Translations under genes and position numbers: made by a program | Part shown: in pieces, positions 39,735-50,996 of the stretch | Layout of the letters: every line of letters starts with the position of its first letter | Numbering within the stretch: position 1 is the first letter of the stretch | Notes under the pieces: model-generated | The model's input: only the letters and a program-made list of their open reading frames with translations | Databases searched by the model: none | What the model was told of the DNA's origin: nothing | Origin: Spirodela intermedia | Lineage: Eukaryota > Streptophyta > Magnoliopsida > Alismatales > Araceae | Length of the DNA stretch: 64,000 bases | Assembly: GCA_902729315.2 (NCBI GenBank) | Contig: LR746269.1 | Span: 4,632,501-4,696,500 of the forward strand | Direction of reading: 5' to 3'

Positions 39735-42700
39735 TCGCACAAAGTGCAGTGCTTATTTTCAAAACTATATGAAATAAAAAATGCTTCACGAAGACACGTG
39801 TCTTAAACGCTGACCACCGATGTCTGCCCTTAAATCTTCCCACCCGGACGTATAGTTAAGATTATGAGAGTGAGGAGGAAAAGTACAGGTTGATCTCGCT
39901 GAAGGATCTCATCCGGGTCAGCGAAATAAATAGAAGGCTCCTAATATTTGAATGCAAGTGAATAACTCACCGTAAAGATTCGGACCTTTAGGTCAAGGGC
40001 AGGCCCCACCCGGCATTGAGTCCGATCTAATATAGCAATATTCATGTGAAATCAATTAAAATTGGTAGATTCTAAGAAACAAGAGGAGCGCGGAATATGA
40101 TGCATCAATGGTTCTTTCTACCTCCTCTTCCAAGAGCATACAGGACCTAAGATGTACAGGATTAGATCGAGCTTCAGATCAAACATTCTGTACAAAATCC
40201 TAATTTGGTCGAGAAAAAGACCCAAATAAGGTATTTAAAAGTGTAGAGGATTAGATTAATTTGGGATGGAATTTAATTTTTTTTTTTTAATGATATATCA
40301 CTTTAGTAAAGTATCACATGATGAAATTATCGGCAACGACGACCTGCAGTAGCCGCGGATTAGTGCCTGCGGTCCTCGAAATAGTAGACAGAAAGGACTT
40401 TGCAAAGCCACCAGGGTGACCCCGGGACTGTGGCAGCAACGTTGATGACAGTGCAAACGGCGACAGACAAGGGGGATCCAACTGAACAACTCTTCTATTG
40501 AAATCCCCTTAAAATCAGATCGGAAACTTTTGGGCACGATGATCAGATCCCGATTATTTCATTGATCTGTCCTCAACAGGTTGACCGCAAATCGATCTCC
40601 TTGAAGGGGACCTCAGCAGCACAGTTGTTAAGCAAAGGGTCGAGTTTGTGTCAAAGTGGACTCCTCGTAGGAGAGCACGGTGAAGATCGCCCTGGCAAGC
40701 GTTAGCAGAAATGAAGAAATTGCACCCAACGGAGAGAATGCTTGTAATCATGTAGGGTGTCCAATCAATCGACATGGCAGCATGTGAAACCCCTGTACAA
40801 TTGTTCCACCTGGTTAAACAGAACTAGGGCCCCAGGAGTAAATGCTGCCTGCCACCGTTGAATTTTTGACTTTAATACTTCTCCACCCAGTCTCTACTTC
40901 GGCAGTAATTATGAAAATTACAAATCCACGGATATGATTCATGTATTCATTTAAATATCAGGATAGTATTCATTAAATAGAAAATTTATACGTGCTGCTT
41001 TAAGTACATTCTAAAACTTGTCATGGATCACCGGACCTGGCAGATGAGTTGTACCCCATTTACTGCTAACTCTCCTGAAAGATCTCAATGGAGCTCGAGT
41101 GTGTTCTACACAAGAAAACGCCCGATGATCCATCCTCCTCCACCTCGTTAGCTTGCATATGAATCAGTTACTTTGGCTTCTTAGTTCTCAACACCTTATC
41201 CTTCTCAAACAGTCATCCGAGATCCCCCCAAGCTGTTGAGAGATCTGAAGCTAGCACTGCTTTTATCAATACATCGTGCACAGTCACTCGTAACCCACTT
41301 AATACAACACGAAGGAGACATTCTTGACGTCATACGCAGTCAGTTGCGTAGCTAGACGGTTTGAGGGGACTGAAAAATAATCCTTCGTGTTCTGCATGGC
41401 TTCCCGGTTCTACCCCAACTCTATGGAGCTGGAGTGTGGTCATAGTTAAGAAATACCCACTGGAGACTTCACTGCTCGCCACTTCCCCAGTTGATGTTTG
41501 AAACAGTCACTCTGACTTCTTGGCCCTCCCCAAGTTGTCATCACCTTTACTTAGACATAAAGCTCCTAGGGCAACACCACTTGTCCAAATCAATGGCTCA
41601 CGATGGCACCTACCGGCTGGTGTACTGGATGAAGGAGATAATCTTGTGCTAGCAAATGGTTGTGCGGCATGACAGTGTGAGTAATATTCCTGGAAACTTA
41701 TACAGCTTAGGACCCCCAAAACGGTTACCTGACTGCTGCCCAACTGGAATTTACCTTTAACTACCCGATTTTGGAGCCGTGATTCGTACCAATATAGGTC
41801 TTAAGATTCTCAGTAATGTCACTTAACTGTTAATGAAGCAATGCAACATTTTCTCTCCTTCTTGCACCTTGATGCCACCAAGCCTATTCACCATCTCCTA
41901 AGCTGTATGATCTTCAATCTGGGGCTCAAATGTTGGAACCCTCTTGCATGCCTTGTCACCAAATTATCCAACATTTGCTTTATTATCTTGTAGCTCCCAA
42001 GTCTTGGATGGCATCCTCATTAGTCCATCACCTCCTTAAGGTTACAAGAATATTTTGCAACATCAAGACTTTGCATCAGAAGGAAAAAAGAATTTTTTTG
42101 CGTGTGCATATAATAATCTCTTGAATACTTTAAAAAATACAATTTTAATGTAGCAATATTGTGTTTAAAAATTGGGTTTTCTAAAAAACATTCAATTTCC
42201 TAGAGTGTAATGCAATTAATGCCACCACCGACAATATGAAGATAGATAAAATAGTTAAACTATATTTATTATTTTAAAATTAGTACATTATTGACCTACT
42301 TCAAAAAGAGTTATGGGTGATAAAATCAAATTTCTGACACAAAAAATATTGCAGTTCAATTTCGTCCCTATTATGATATAGACTTTCTCTTATGTCTCTA
42401 CAAAGAAATTTAATGTTACAATGAAATAAGCCGCAAATAAGTCTCCAATGACTAACATAGGGTGCACACAAGTCATAACATAATGTATAGTATTTTTCAG
42501 TAATAATGGTGTGAATTATTAAAACTACCCATAACTTTTAAAACATATGATTTTATAAGAAAGATTGCAAAATGAGTGGCCTTCTATAGTCTATTTGGAC
42601 ATTTTATCTGTCTCAAACGTTATGTATTGGATTTTTTGTGATCACATTTTTTCCTTATTCATTTTCTATCAATTTTAATTTAAGGATAAAGAGGCATAAT

Positions 42701-42935
42701 CACTATTTTGCAAAAATATGCCTTCAATCTTATGCACTTGATTATATTTGGTTCCATTTTTCCTTTCTCATTACCTATTAGGCAATTAGTTTGGATAAAG
42801 ACGCATAATTCTTTTTTTTTTCCTATTCATCCATTATATGTAGCCAATCTGACCCCAATTCCGCAGACCATTCCAATGTGTGTGTGTGTGGGAGAGAGAG
42901 AGCGAGCGAGAGAGAGAGAGAGAGAGAGAAAGAGG

Positions 42936-42979
<44 letters not shown>

Positions 42980-43356
42980 GGGGGAGATGATTGGCATGTG
43001 GGTCACTATGGGGTAGTCGCAAATAAGGAGTTTTATTCTACTTTTAGAATTCAATTTTTCGACAATTTTATTTAAACTTAATTTCATAAGATTTTAAGAC
43101 GAAAAAGGAGACATGATCAGTGTGCCGATTAATTATTCAATTCCCAAGAATGGTCAAAAAAATTAATAAAACAACGCATAGGGGCGCCTCCCACCGTCCG
43201 ATCTCCCAATGGACGCCAGGCTGGGTTCGTGGCATCATCTGGTTGGTTACCTTAGGGAGATCTCGGTTATTGATTCTCTTTTTGGCTTATATTTTTCAGA
43301 TTCCTCCTCTCCATCCTCGTTGAGCTCGGTACAGGGTTAGAGCAAGGAGCGGGAAG
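39735..43356. other. unique flank of the left-arm breakpoint, no gene recognised
   Basis: First 3.6 kb of the spacer between the arms. No ORF resembles a known protein. A diverged pair of segments (about 41089-41210 and 41422-41545), both beginning atggagct.gagtgtg, is a possible old repeat. The tract 42150-42720 is very AT-rich. A (GA)n tract follows at 42892-42984. The end, near 43130-43356, is the likely promoter of the plus-strand gene that starts at 43357. Confidence 0.5.
42892..42984. repeat. imperfect (GA)n microsatellite
   Basis: GA dinucleotides with scattered GC and GG interruptions, preceded by a short (GT)n run at 42877-42890. Short ORFs on both strands here are products of the repeat. 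Confidence 0.95.
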
Positions 43357-46284
43357 ATGAGGGTCGCCCGGAAGGTCGTCATCCTCATCGGTGATGAGGG
43401 CGGTTTGGGAGCTGTCATCTCCGACGGTCTCAGCGTGAGGCCAGGTTCTGACCTCTCAAGGTGATAACTCGTCTTCCTTCTGAGCGATTCGGACCTTGTT
43501 GAAGGTTTTTTGCTAAATTTCTTCGTCGCTCGACGCCCTCATTTTGTCTCTCTTTTTTTGATCCAGAGAACAGTCAAGCCTCCAGCTCTCGCTGGAGAAC
43601 TACGGTGTTAAGGATCCTGGAGTGTCTTGCTCTCTGATTCACTTCAACGATCGTTGCGGTTCTCCTCAGGCACCTCCCTCCGACCCTTTATCCCGTTTGC
43701 TTCCATTATTCTCGTGAAACTTCCGGAAATTGATTACTCTTCTCCTTTAATTTATTACTCTGGGCGGAGATGGTGGAGATGTGGATTTCCTTACTAAGCC
43801 TAGCGTTCTGTGGGAGATTGAATTCGTTCACCATTTTTATATGTGATGGATTGGTTGTTGAGAATCTTCCACTCTTGTCCCTCACTGTAGGTCTTAATCA
43901 TACTCGTGCCAAATTTTGAGCCACCAGTTGCTGCATGCGCTGTGAATGAGATCTTGGCAACAGTTATATCAGAAAATTCCTCGGAACTGCCGATAATCGT
44001 AGTTCCCATCTTTCAGCCGTCGCTGAAGATCAGTCAGGAGCCTAAGAAACCAAAGCTCTTTGACAATAGAGTTGCTATTTTTGGTGTTGAAATAGGCCTG
44101 GTGACCGACACAACTCAGGCTATGTTGTCCGGGATCCCTAAACCTCCTTCGTCATTGCGGCTCAGTTGTGAAACATCGGCCTGCTTACTGCAGATGATTC
44201 GGGTGTTAAATATTCCTTCCCTTCTAATTGGTACAAGTATTGGCCAACCAGATATATCTGCTAAAGCCGAGGATATTCAGGTACTTATTTTCTCTATTTT
44301 GTAGGAGCTCTTCTATTTGTAAAATATTTCGAAGTATTTTGAGAAAAAGGTACACTTCCGAAGATAGAAAGTGTTCTTTTGCTTTCAACATTGATTTTAT
44401 TTGTTATGCTTCTCCAAGAATAATTTTTTCATGAGGCTATCTTTTTTTATGTTTTTCAATGAAATTGACAGCTAGAAATGAAATTAGTTTCAGACACAGA
44501 TACTTTTCTCTAGCAGTTTTACAAGCGGTTTATGTAAGAATCCATTTATATTAGTTTCCTTGAAGCTAATTCTATTGTGTTTTTTATGTAAAATGATCAA
44601 CGTTATTAAGTAATCTGATGGACCATGACTGAATGTTAGACCCCGACCTATAAATCGCATCCATTAGTAGGTCGGAGCAAATCACGGAAACCGCTCTATC
44701 CACCGGCCGGACAACATGTAAATGTAGAACAAGAGGCGAAAAGATCCCTGTCACTCAATCTCAAACATTTTTCTGGTATTCTATTAGATCTAGGGAAAAT
44801 TCCTTCTGGCGGAAATATTATTTGGGTAGAGAATTTAGACTTTGGAGCCTGAATTAGTCTGGGAACAGAAATTGTTTCTAACTTTGGAAAACGTTTTAAA
44901 GTTATTCATTCTTTACGCTGACTAAATGATCATAAATAGTGGCTAAAGGGAGATGATGAAGTAGAGGAATTTGGCCCTTGTAGAAGTTAGAGGAACATCA
45001 CTGGAACCAAAGAGGCAGTAAGAATTACCACCAAAAGAAGATAACTTCTGCTATCGCAGCCATATCCAGCTCAACTTTGTTCTGATATTGAGTTTTGTTA
45101 TAATATTTGAGAGGTAAGGGTGCCTTTGGAGAAGCTAGAGATGTATGTAAGGTTGTCTGTATTGTGAAGAGGTAATCTTACTGGGGGACCTTCCTTCATA
45201 ACAGTATAGTGGGACAGGCAGAAACAGATAACTAGATCCATACCATCCGTTTCCAGCATCATACTTCTACTTTCGGCTCTAAACTCAAAACTTTAATGTA
45301 ACCACTTTTTAACTAGCACCTTGACAGGATGGAGCATAGTTTAGAGAGAGGCATTGACTAATAGTGAAGAGCAGCACGACAATCAGATGGCGAATACTCT
45401 GAGGTTGTCTAGATAGGAGAGACTAGCCTATAAGACTTACAACTTTTTACCCTAGTTTATTCATTTTTCAACCATTCATAATTTTTGTGGGTAAGTTAGT
45501 CGCAGACGTATCTTAGAGATATCTCGTTCGTCAAAATCTAGCGAAAAGGTTTTATAACTTTTTACCCTAGTTCATCCATTTTTCTAGCATTCATAGTAAG
45601 TCGGTAGCAGTCATAGAGATATCATGTTCTTCAAAAACTGAGTCATTAATGTTCAAGGAAATAGATACCAGCTATCATGGCTATCAGAAAACACAGCCAT
45701 AGATTTCAAGAAAAATAACTTCTTAATATTTTACCAATTCATGAACCAATCAGATGTGAGATCTCCTGTCCTACACTAATGGAATGAAAGAAAATGGGGA
45801 AAGTATGCCTTGGCCTTCTGCAAGTCTCCGGGGGCTTTTGTAATGGTGACTAGGAGTCTCTCTGGGTTTCATAAAAAAAAAATGATTAGGATAATCAGAT
45901 GCGCACTAAACACCATCCTCTATTTCATGGTTTTGCCTTTCATGGGCCTGGAACAGATTTTAAAAATCAAGTATAATTAAGTCATGAAATTCTGTCCTCG
46001 GATATTATATATTTTTAAAAAGTCCTCTTCTCACAACGGAAACTCCCGTTGAATGATTAGCAGGAGTATCTGTGATTGCTCCACTACAGCAGTTTGTCCA
46101 GTTATTGCCACTGCATCTGCGACCTCACAAGACACCTAACCAGGGTTTTTCTTTGCAGGGAGTAAATGGGATTGGAGAGTTCTTGGCAAACTGCACTGGT
46201 TTAAGCTTCTCCAAGGGCAAGACTAACTGGATAGAGAGAGAGAAATCGAGGTCGCAAGAGCCATGGAGAGCATTGTATGGCTGA
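43357..46284 (+). CDS. uncharacterised conserved plant protein, four exons
   Basis: Exons 43357-43460, 43567-43669, 43891-44280 and 46159-46284 sum to 723 nt (240 residues plus stop) with consistent phases. I cannot name the product with confidence, though its C-terminal EPWRALYG and the central block PNFEPPVAACAVNEIL look like a conserved plant protein of unknown function. The central exon has hydrophobic beta-strand-like segments (VLIILVP, LPIIVVPIF) followed by SACLLQMIRVLNIPSLL. The strand/helix pattern and size recall proteasome-assembly-chaperone folds, but this is only a guess. Intron 2 would begin with GC (cctcag|gcacct), because the frame continues only if exon 2 ends there; that junction is the least certain. 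Intron 3 is 1.9 kb. The first in-frame ATG is used as start. No signal peptide or membrane helix seen. Confidence 0.75.
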
Positions 46285-47429
46285 AGTTTCAACCACGTTC
46301 AACTGGAAAATGCTGCAATATTCATCCCTTATACTTATTGGCGATGGCTTATTAACAGGCGGCTCATCAATACCATTACACTCACCCTATTGTGGTAAGG
46401 ACGACAGCATCCTTTTCACTGAAGGATTTGACTGGGTTGTTGCTCTTCTTGGTTGAACAACACTAAACGGAATTCTGGAGTCCACTCATGTGAAGTTGAA
46501 CTAGGCAACCTTTAAATGCTGATCCCATTACTAGTCTGACGATGGGTTAAGATCTCTTTTTGTTTGGTCTATGGATTTATGTCCTTTCCTCACTAATTCT
46601 TTGAGGAAATCAACTGTTCATCATGAATTGGCGATCTTAAATTTATGCTTCTTATAATTGATTTTTTTTTATCAGCTTTACATCTTGTTTGACTCGTGAT
46701 AAATTTAGTTGCTCATCTTATAAGAACAGTGGTGCAACTATAAAGATCTGACAAAAAGAAAAACCCCTTGCCTTGAGGTTTTTGTTCTTCATCTGTTGCT
46801 TGTGTATCCCTGATTTTCTCATGAAGGGGGATTTTTCTTTCTTACACATGGATGAAACTGATCATCACTCTTTACTCGCTGGCAGAAATCAAAGGGGCTT
46901 CTTAGTTCCAAACCCATTACAACTCTCTCAATTAAGGAAAAGCCCACATTTTTTGCTAGATTTAATAGTAAACCCGCAGAAACCTCCTACCATTAGAAGA
47001 AACCCATCATAGTTGCCGTCAATCACTCAATGAATCCCATTTTGAACCCCTGACTACCCCCTGAGACCCTTTTCATGGTGGACAGAAGATTATCAGTTTT
47101 TTTTTTTTGCATCAAAAAATTTCTTAGGTTTTTTTTTTAATCTCGAGACGTCTTTCTAAGTCGAATTTTTCAGGGTTTCTAAGTGAATTCGCCAAAAGAA
47201 AAAATAACGAGCGAGGGATGTGAAGATGAATATGAATTTTTCCGAGCAAATGAATAAAAAATACTATTTTCCGTTATATTTTATGGTAAAAGTTTAAATA
47301 TTTTGATGCAAATGGAATCGAAGGTTTTCTATAACGCTGTTGCTGAGAACCCGGTAGAGATATTTATTTCACGTTTCCTACGTCGTTTGGAATGACCTCC
47401 TTTTCTAACGGTTTAGAAGAGTCCTAGCC

Positions 47430-47461
47430 TCTGAGAGAGAGAGACAGAGAGAGAGAGAGGG
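47430..47461. repeat. short GA-rich microsatellite in the NHL gene leader
   Basis: Interrupted GA repeat directly upstream of the ATG at 47469. GA-rich stretches are common in plant core promoters and 5' UTRs, so a regulatory role is possible but not shown. Confidence 0.85.
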
Positions 47462-47468
47462 AGCCAAA

Positions 47469-47561
47469 ATGGGTCTTCGGCCCCGTTGCAAACTGTGGTC
47501 CATTCCTCGGCAACAGACTTGTACGCGAAACCACTGCCATCCCTTCCTGGACACATGTTGA
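47469..47561 (+). promoter_or_regulatory. candidate upstream ORF in the NHL gene leader
   Basis: An ATG in good context (aaaatgg) opens a 30-residue frame that stops with TGA at 47559-47561, about 90 bp before the preferred NHL start. It overlaps the alternative in-frame NHL ATG at 47555. If it is in the transcript, scanning ribosomes would meet it first. That it lies within the transcript is an assumption. Confidence 0.4.
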
Positions 47562-47650
47562 GCCCCACTTCAGACGGGAGGAGGGTCCTTTCCGTTACCT
47601 CTCTCTCTCTCTCTCGCCATTCTTCCCCTGCTTTCTCTCATCCGCCATTG

Positions 47651-48403
47651 ATGAACTATCACCAGCACAGGGCGCACGCCATGGACCCGTCGGCCTATGG
47701 CCAACCGGGTCCGCCGAGGTACGTCATGCTCTCCGAGGTCGGCAACGGCACCCTTCAACCCCCCCCGGGCCGCCGCAACCTCCCCCGCTACTACTCCAGC
47801 AAGGCCAGCGGCGGCGGCGGCGCCTGCTCCTGCGGCTGCGCCGCCCTCTTCTGCTGCTGCCTCCTATCCCTCCTCCTCGCCCTCCTCCTCTCCCTCCTCT
47901 TCCTCTTCCTCGCCGTCGACCCCAAGTCCCCGTCTTACACCGTCTCCCACCTCAACGTCGGCGCCTTCGACGTCCTCCCCGACCTCTCCCTCCGCACCGA
48001 ACTCCACGCCAGCGTGCGCGCCGAGAACCCCAATGCGCGCATCGCCATTGCCTATGGCTCGGGCGGTTCCGTGGCGGTGGCGTACCGCGGCGCACGGCTG
48101 TGCGCCGGGGAGCTGCCGGCCTTCTTCCAGGGCCACCAGAACACCACCACAATCGAGGTACTGCTGCGCGGGGAGAGCGCACTGGGTAGCGGGGTGCAGC
48201 AGGCGCTCATGGAGAGCCGCCGCTCGGGTAGGATCCCCCTGGAGGTGTACGTGAAGGTGCCGGTGGTGCTGCGGCTGGCCGGGGCCGTGGACCTGAGGAA
48301 GATGACGGTGTCCGTCATGTGCTCGCTCGTCGTCGACAGCCTCGCGCCTAACCAGAAGGTCGGCATCAAGTCGGCGCAGTACAAGTTCAACGTCGAGTTT
48401 TAG
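47651..48403 (+). CDS. NDR1/HIN1-like protein (NHL, LEA_2 family), intronless
   Basis: Single-exon gene of 250 residues if started at the ATG at 47651 (MNYHQHRAHAMDPS). The same frame has an ATG at 47555, which would add 32 residues, and another at 47681. Layout is typical of NHL proteins: a Pro/Gly-rich cytosolic N-terminus, a Cys-rich stretch (CSCGCAALFCCC) leading into one long Leu-rich membrane helix at about residues 62-88, then a LEA_2 beta-sandwich domain with PSYTVSHLNVGAFDV, SVRAENPNARIAIAYG and the C-terminal KVGIKSAQYKFNVEF. Such proteins sit in the plasma membrane or ER, and several take part in pathogen or stress responses; the role here is unknown. The coding region is extremely GC-rich, especially at third positions, unlike the flanks. 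Adjacent to, but not obviously linked with, the ABCG26-like gene. Confidence 0.9.
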   Translation: MNYHQHRAHAMDPSAYGQPGPPRYVMLSEVGNGTLQPPPGRRNLPRYYSSKASGGGGACSCGCAALFCCCLLSLLLALLLSLLFLFLAVDPKSPSYTVSHLNVGAFDVLPDLSLRTELHASVRAENPNARIAIAYGSGGSVAVAYRGARLCAGELPAFFQGHQNTTTIEVLLRGESALGSGVQQALMESRRSGRIPLEVYVKVPVVLRLAGAVDLRKMTVSVMCSLVVDSLAPNQKVGIKSAQYKFNVEF

Positions 48404-50368
48404 ATCACCAGGGAGAGATTTTCATTTTTTCTTAACAGGCGACAGGAAAATATTACAACGGCTTGTTTTGTTTTATCCATTCTTTGTTTTTCGGCGTTGC
48501 GACTCTGAATCGTTGAGAGCAGTCGCGTTGTGTCGGACAAGAACCTGCCCACAAAACCTGGATCAAACTGTTCTTTCTGCTTTGAATTGTGCGTGTTATT
48601 GACGGGGGCGGGGCCCCTGCAATCATGCGATATGTTCATTCTCAACACATCCTGGAGAAGTAGACTCGGTAAACGGTTCATCTCTCTATCGGCTTTGATC
48701 CTCTCGTAAAGCCGGATACTTTTTATTTTACTAAAACCATGTTAATTGGGCAATCTTCCCTAGTCATAATGTTGAAACAACCTTCCTTGGCACCCATGTG
48801 AGCGATGCATCGGAATTTTCACAGTTCCGTGCATGAGTTAGCGGCAACCACGTACGATTATGCAGCCTACGACCTTGCATGGGGGATCGATCATGCATCG
48901 GATACCAGTTTTAAACGTTAGGTATACAATCCGCTGAGTGAGTGATGGGATCAACCATTGCAAATCCGGGTCCGAATTGGAAAGAATTTGTGAGGAGTCG
49001 ATTGATCCAATCCTGTAATCAGATCTGCCCCCTCCCCCCTCCCCCCTCTTGATTGGCTAGCTAATCACGACCCAAGTTGATAAATTTTGATCGGCGCGTA
49101 GCCCACCATGTCAAGTGGCGTATGTGGAAAAAGAAAAGGTTTCCTATTCTCCTGGTGCAGTTGTAACACTGGAGACAGCAGCCTAGAGAAATCATATCTT
49201 TATACGTAGGATCATGTAGGGACATTGGTCTTGGACGGTGCTGACGTCGATCCCCATCTTCATTCTGGTCTCAAGTTGATCCGGCAGTTCATCCCATTGG
49301 AGTCCACTTAGTAGTTTTTCTTCCAGTCGGGGTGATATTGGTCATATTCTTCCTCCACAACATCCCATGGGAGAAAATTATTAGACGTCTTTGCCTTGGC
49401 ATAATTTGATCAGTTCTCTCCAATTTGGGCGGTGGACGATTTCACAGGGGATTCAGGTCTGAATTGACGATGTGAATTACGTTAGCTTGTCAAAGCGTTA
49501 TTGACCTAAGTTTCAGCCCGAATAAGAAAAATATGACCAAAACTGTGTAATTAAAAGGAAAATTAAACATATAGCCACTGACAAGGCCCATTATACTCAC
49601 ACGGTTATAAGGTTATCGAAAAATTTCCTACTACCTTAAATTTACCGCATCAGGCATGCATGTCTCTGGATGATACTAAAAAAAAATTAAAATTTGGAAA
49701 AATAATCAAATAAAAATATTATAAATAGAAAAGGTTGAAAATTAATTTTGAAAGGCAATATATTCAAGTCAGGTTTGTCTTCAAATTTCACATTTTGCAA
49801 TAAACCAGCTTAGGTCAAGCGTTCGGCCTATGAAGTCTTACTCTGGCGCAGTCATTTCTTTCCAAGGCGTAGATAGAACAAATGCACTCAGAAAAATTCA
49901 CAAAAGAGGCTTAGATGGTACCCCTATGAAGTCCAAGGGCAGCCCCTTTGGAAAAGAAAGACGAGGGAAGGGAAGAGGCTGAGAGGTAGGACTCGCTGGG
50001 GTGGATGTGGGAGGGACAGTGGTGCTGAGATTGGGGAACCTATGGGGGAAGAATAAAAAGGGTGTGGCGAGATCAAACTCATATCTCTAGCCATTACTCT
50101 AGTATAGTTTAATGAGAAAGAAAAGGATTACGACTTGAAATTCCCTAAGGAAGCTTTTTTCATGGGGACTGACGCGACAAGATTGTGACCAACCGAACTG
50201 CACCAGAACCCGAGATACGTCCGAACAATGACGCTCTCGGCAAGCTTTTGATGGATCGCAGTTCGGTGCAGAGTGGTTCTCCCGTCCCTCTTAAAGTTCA
50301 GATAAGCATGGATATGGCGGAAACGCAGACTTTCCCCTCCATCCAAGCTTCCGTTCCTCCAGCGGGCG
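48404..50368. other. intergenic region and probable ABCG26 promoter
   Basis: Two kilobases between the NHL stop and the ABCG26 start. It contains a C-rich run at 49028-49048 (three blocks of five or six C separated by single T) that could fold as a G-quadruplex on the minus strand. An ORF reading on the plus strand from 50185 overlaps the start of ABCG26 exon 1 in another frame and is not supported as a gene. Confidence 0.5.
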
Positions 50369-50959
50369 ATGGAGATCGTCGATGAGGGGGAGAGAGAGGC
50401 GCAGCTGGCCATTCCGGCCATGGCGGGGATGGGGGCAGTGAGAAGCTACAACTTCCGGTCAGAGAAAGAAGTCTCCGTCCCAAAGCCATGCTTCGAGAGG
50501 CCCGTGGATCTTAGGATGGACGTTGAGAGTGGATCTTCTCCCGTGTTCAAGAGCAACCCTCTCCCGATTTTTCTCAAGGTATATGTGTTTACGTGTACGC
50601 ATTCTCTTATAGAGTTCCTTGAGTTTCTCCGTCCGGATGGTGGTGATGGGCAAAGAGGATCTCTGGTTTTGGTGATGCCAAGTTCGAGGACGTCGAGTAC
50701 ACGGTGGGGCTTCATCCCAGGGACCCTGTGTGGGCGGCGGTGAGGACTGTTGCCTCCCAGATGAGCGATCGCAGGCATATCTTGAAGGGGATAACGGGGA
50801 GCGTCGGCCCGGGTGAGGTGTTGGCTCTGATGGGTCCGTCTGGCAGCGGCAAGACAACGTTGTTGAAGATCGTCGCCGGAAGGCTGAGCGATAACGTCAA
50901 AGGGAGCATCACCTATAATGATATTCCATATAGCAGCGCCCTTAAGAGAAGGCAAGTGG

Positions 50960-50996
<37 letters not shown>

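Larger units (their letters stand above)
46285..47650. other. intergenic region and 5' leader of the NHL gene
   Basis: The 3' flank of the uncharacterised gene, then the promoter and leader of the NHL gene. No other gene is recognised. A GA-rich tract at 47430-47461 and an upstream ORF at 47469-47561 lie in the probable leader. Confidence 0.55.

Noticed and set aside
39500-39742. Chimeric start codon joined to the left ABCG26 fragment
   Set aside because: The apparent start at 39742 is TTG, not ATG, and no in-frame ATG is seen in the adjacent flank, so a new fusion gene is not supported.
42708-43087. Arg-Glu and Ser-Leu rich ORFs on both strands
   Set aside because: Products of the GA microsatellite; no conserved flanking sequence.
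47697-48254. 185-residue Pro/Ser/Ala-rich ORF overlapping the NHL gene
   Set aside because: Alternative-frame reading of GC-rich codons; the NHL frame has the membrane helix and LEA_2 motifs.
50185-50385. 66-residue ORF upstream of and overlapping ABCG26 exon 1
   Set aside because: It is in a different frame from the exon 1 frame that joins exon 2 in phase and gives the expected protein length.
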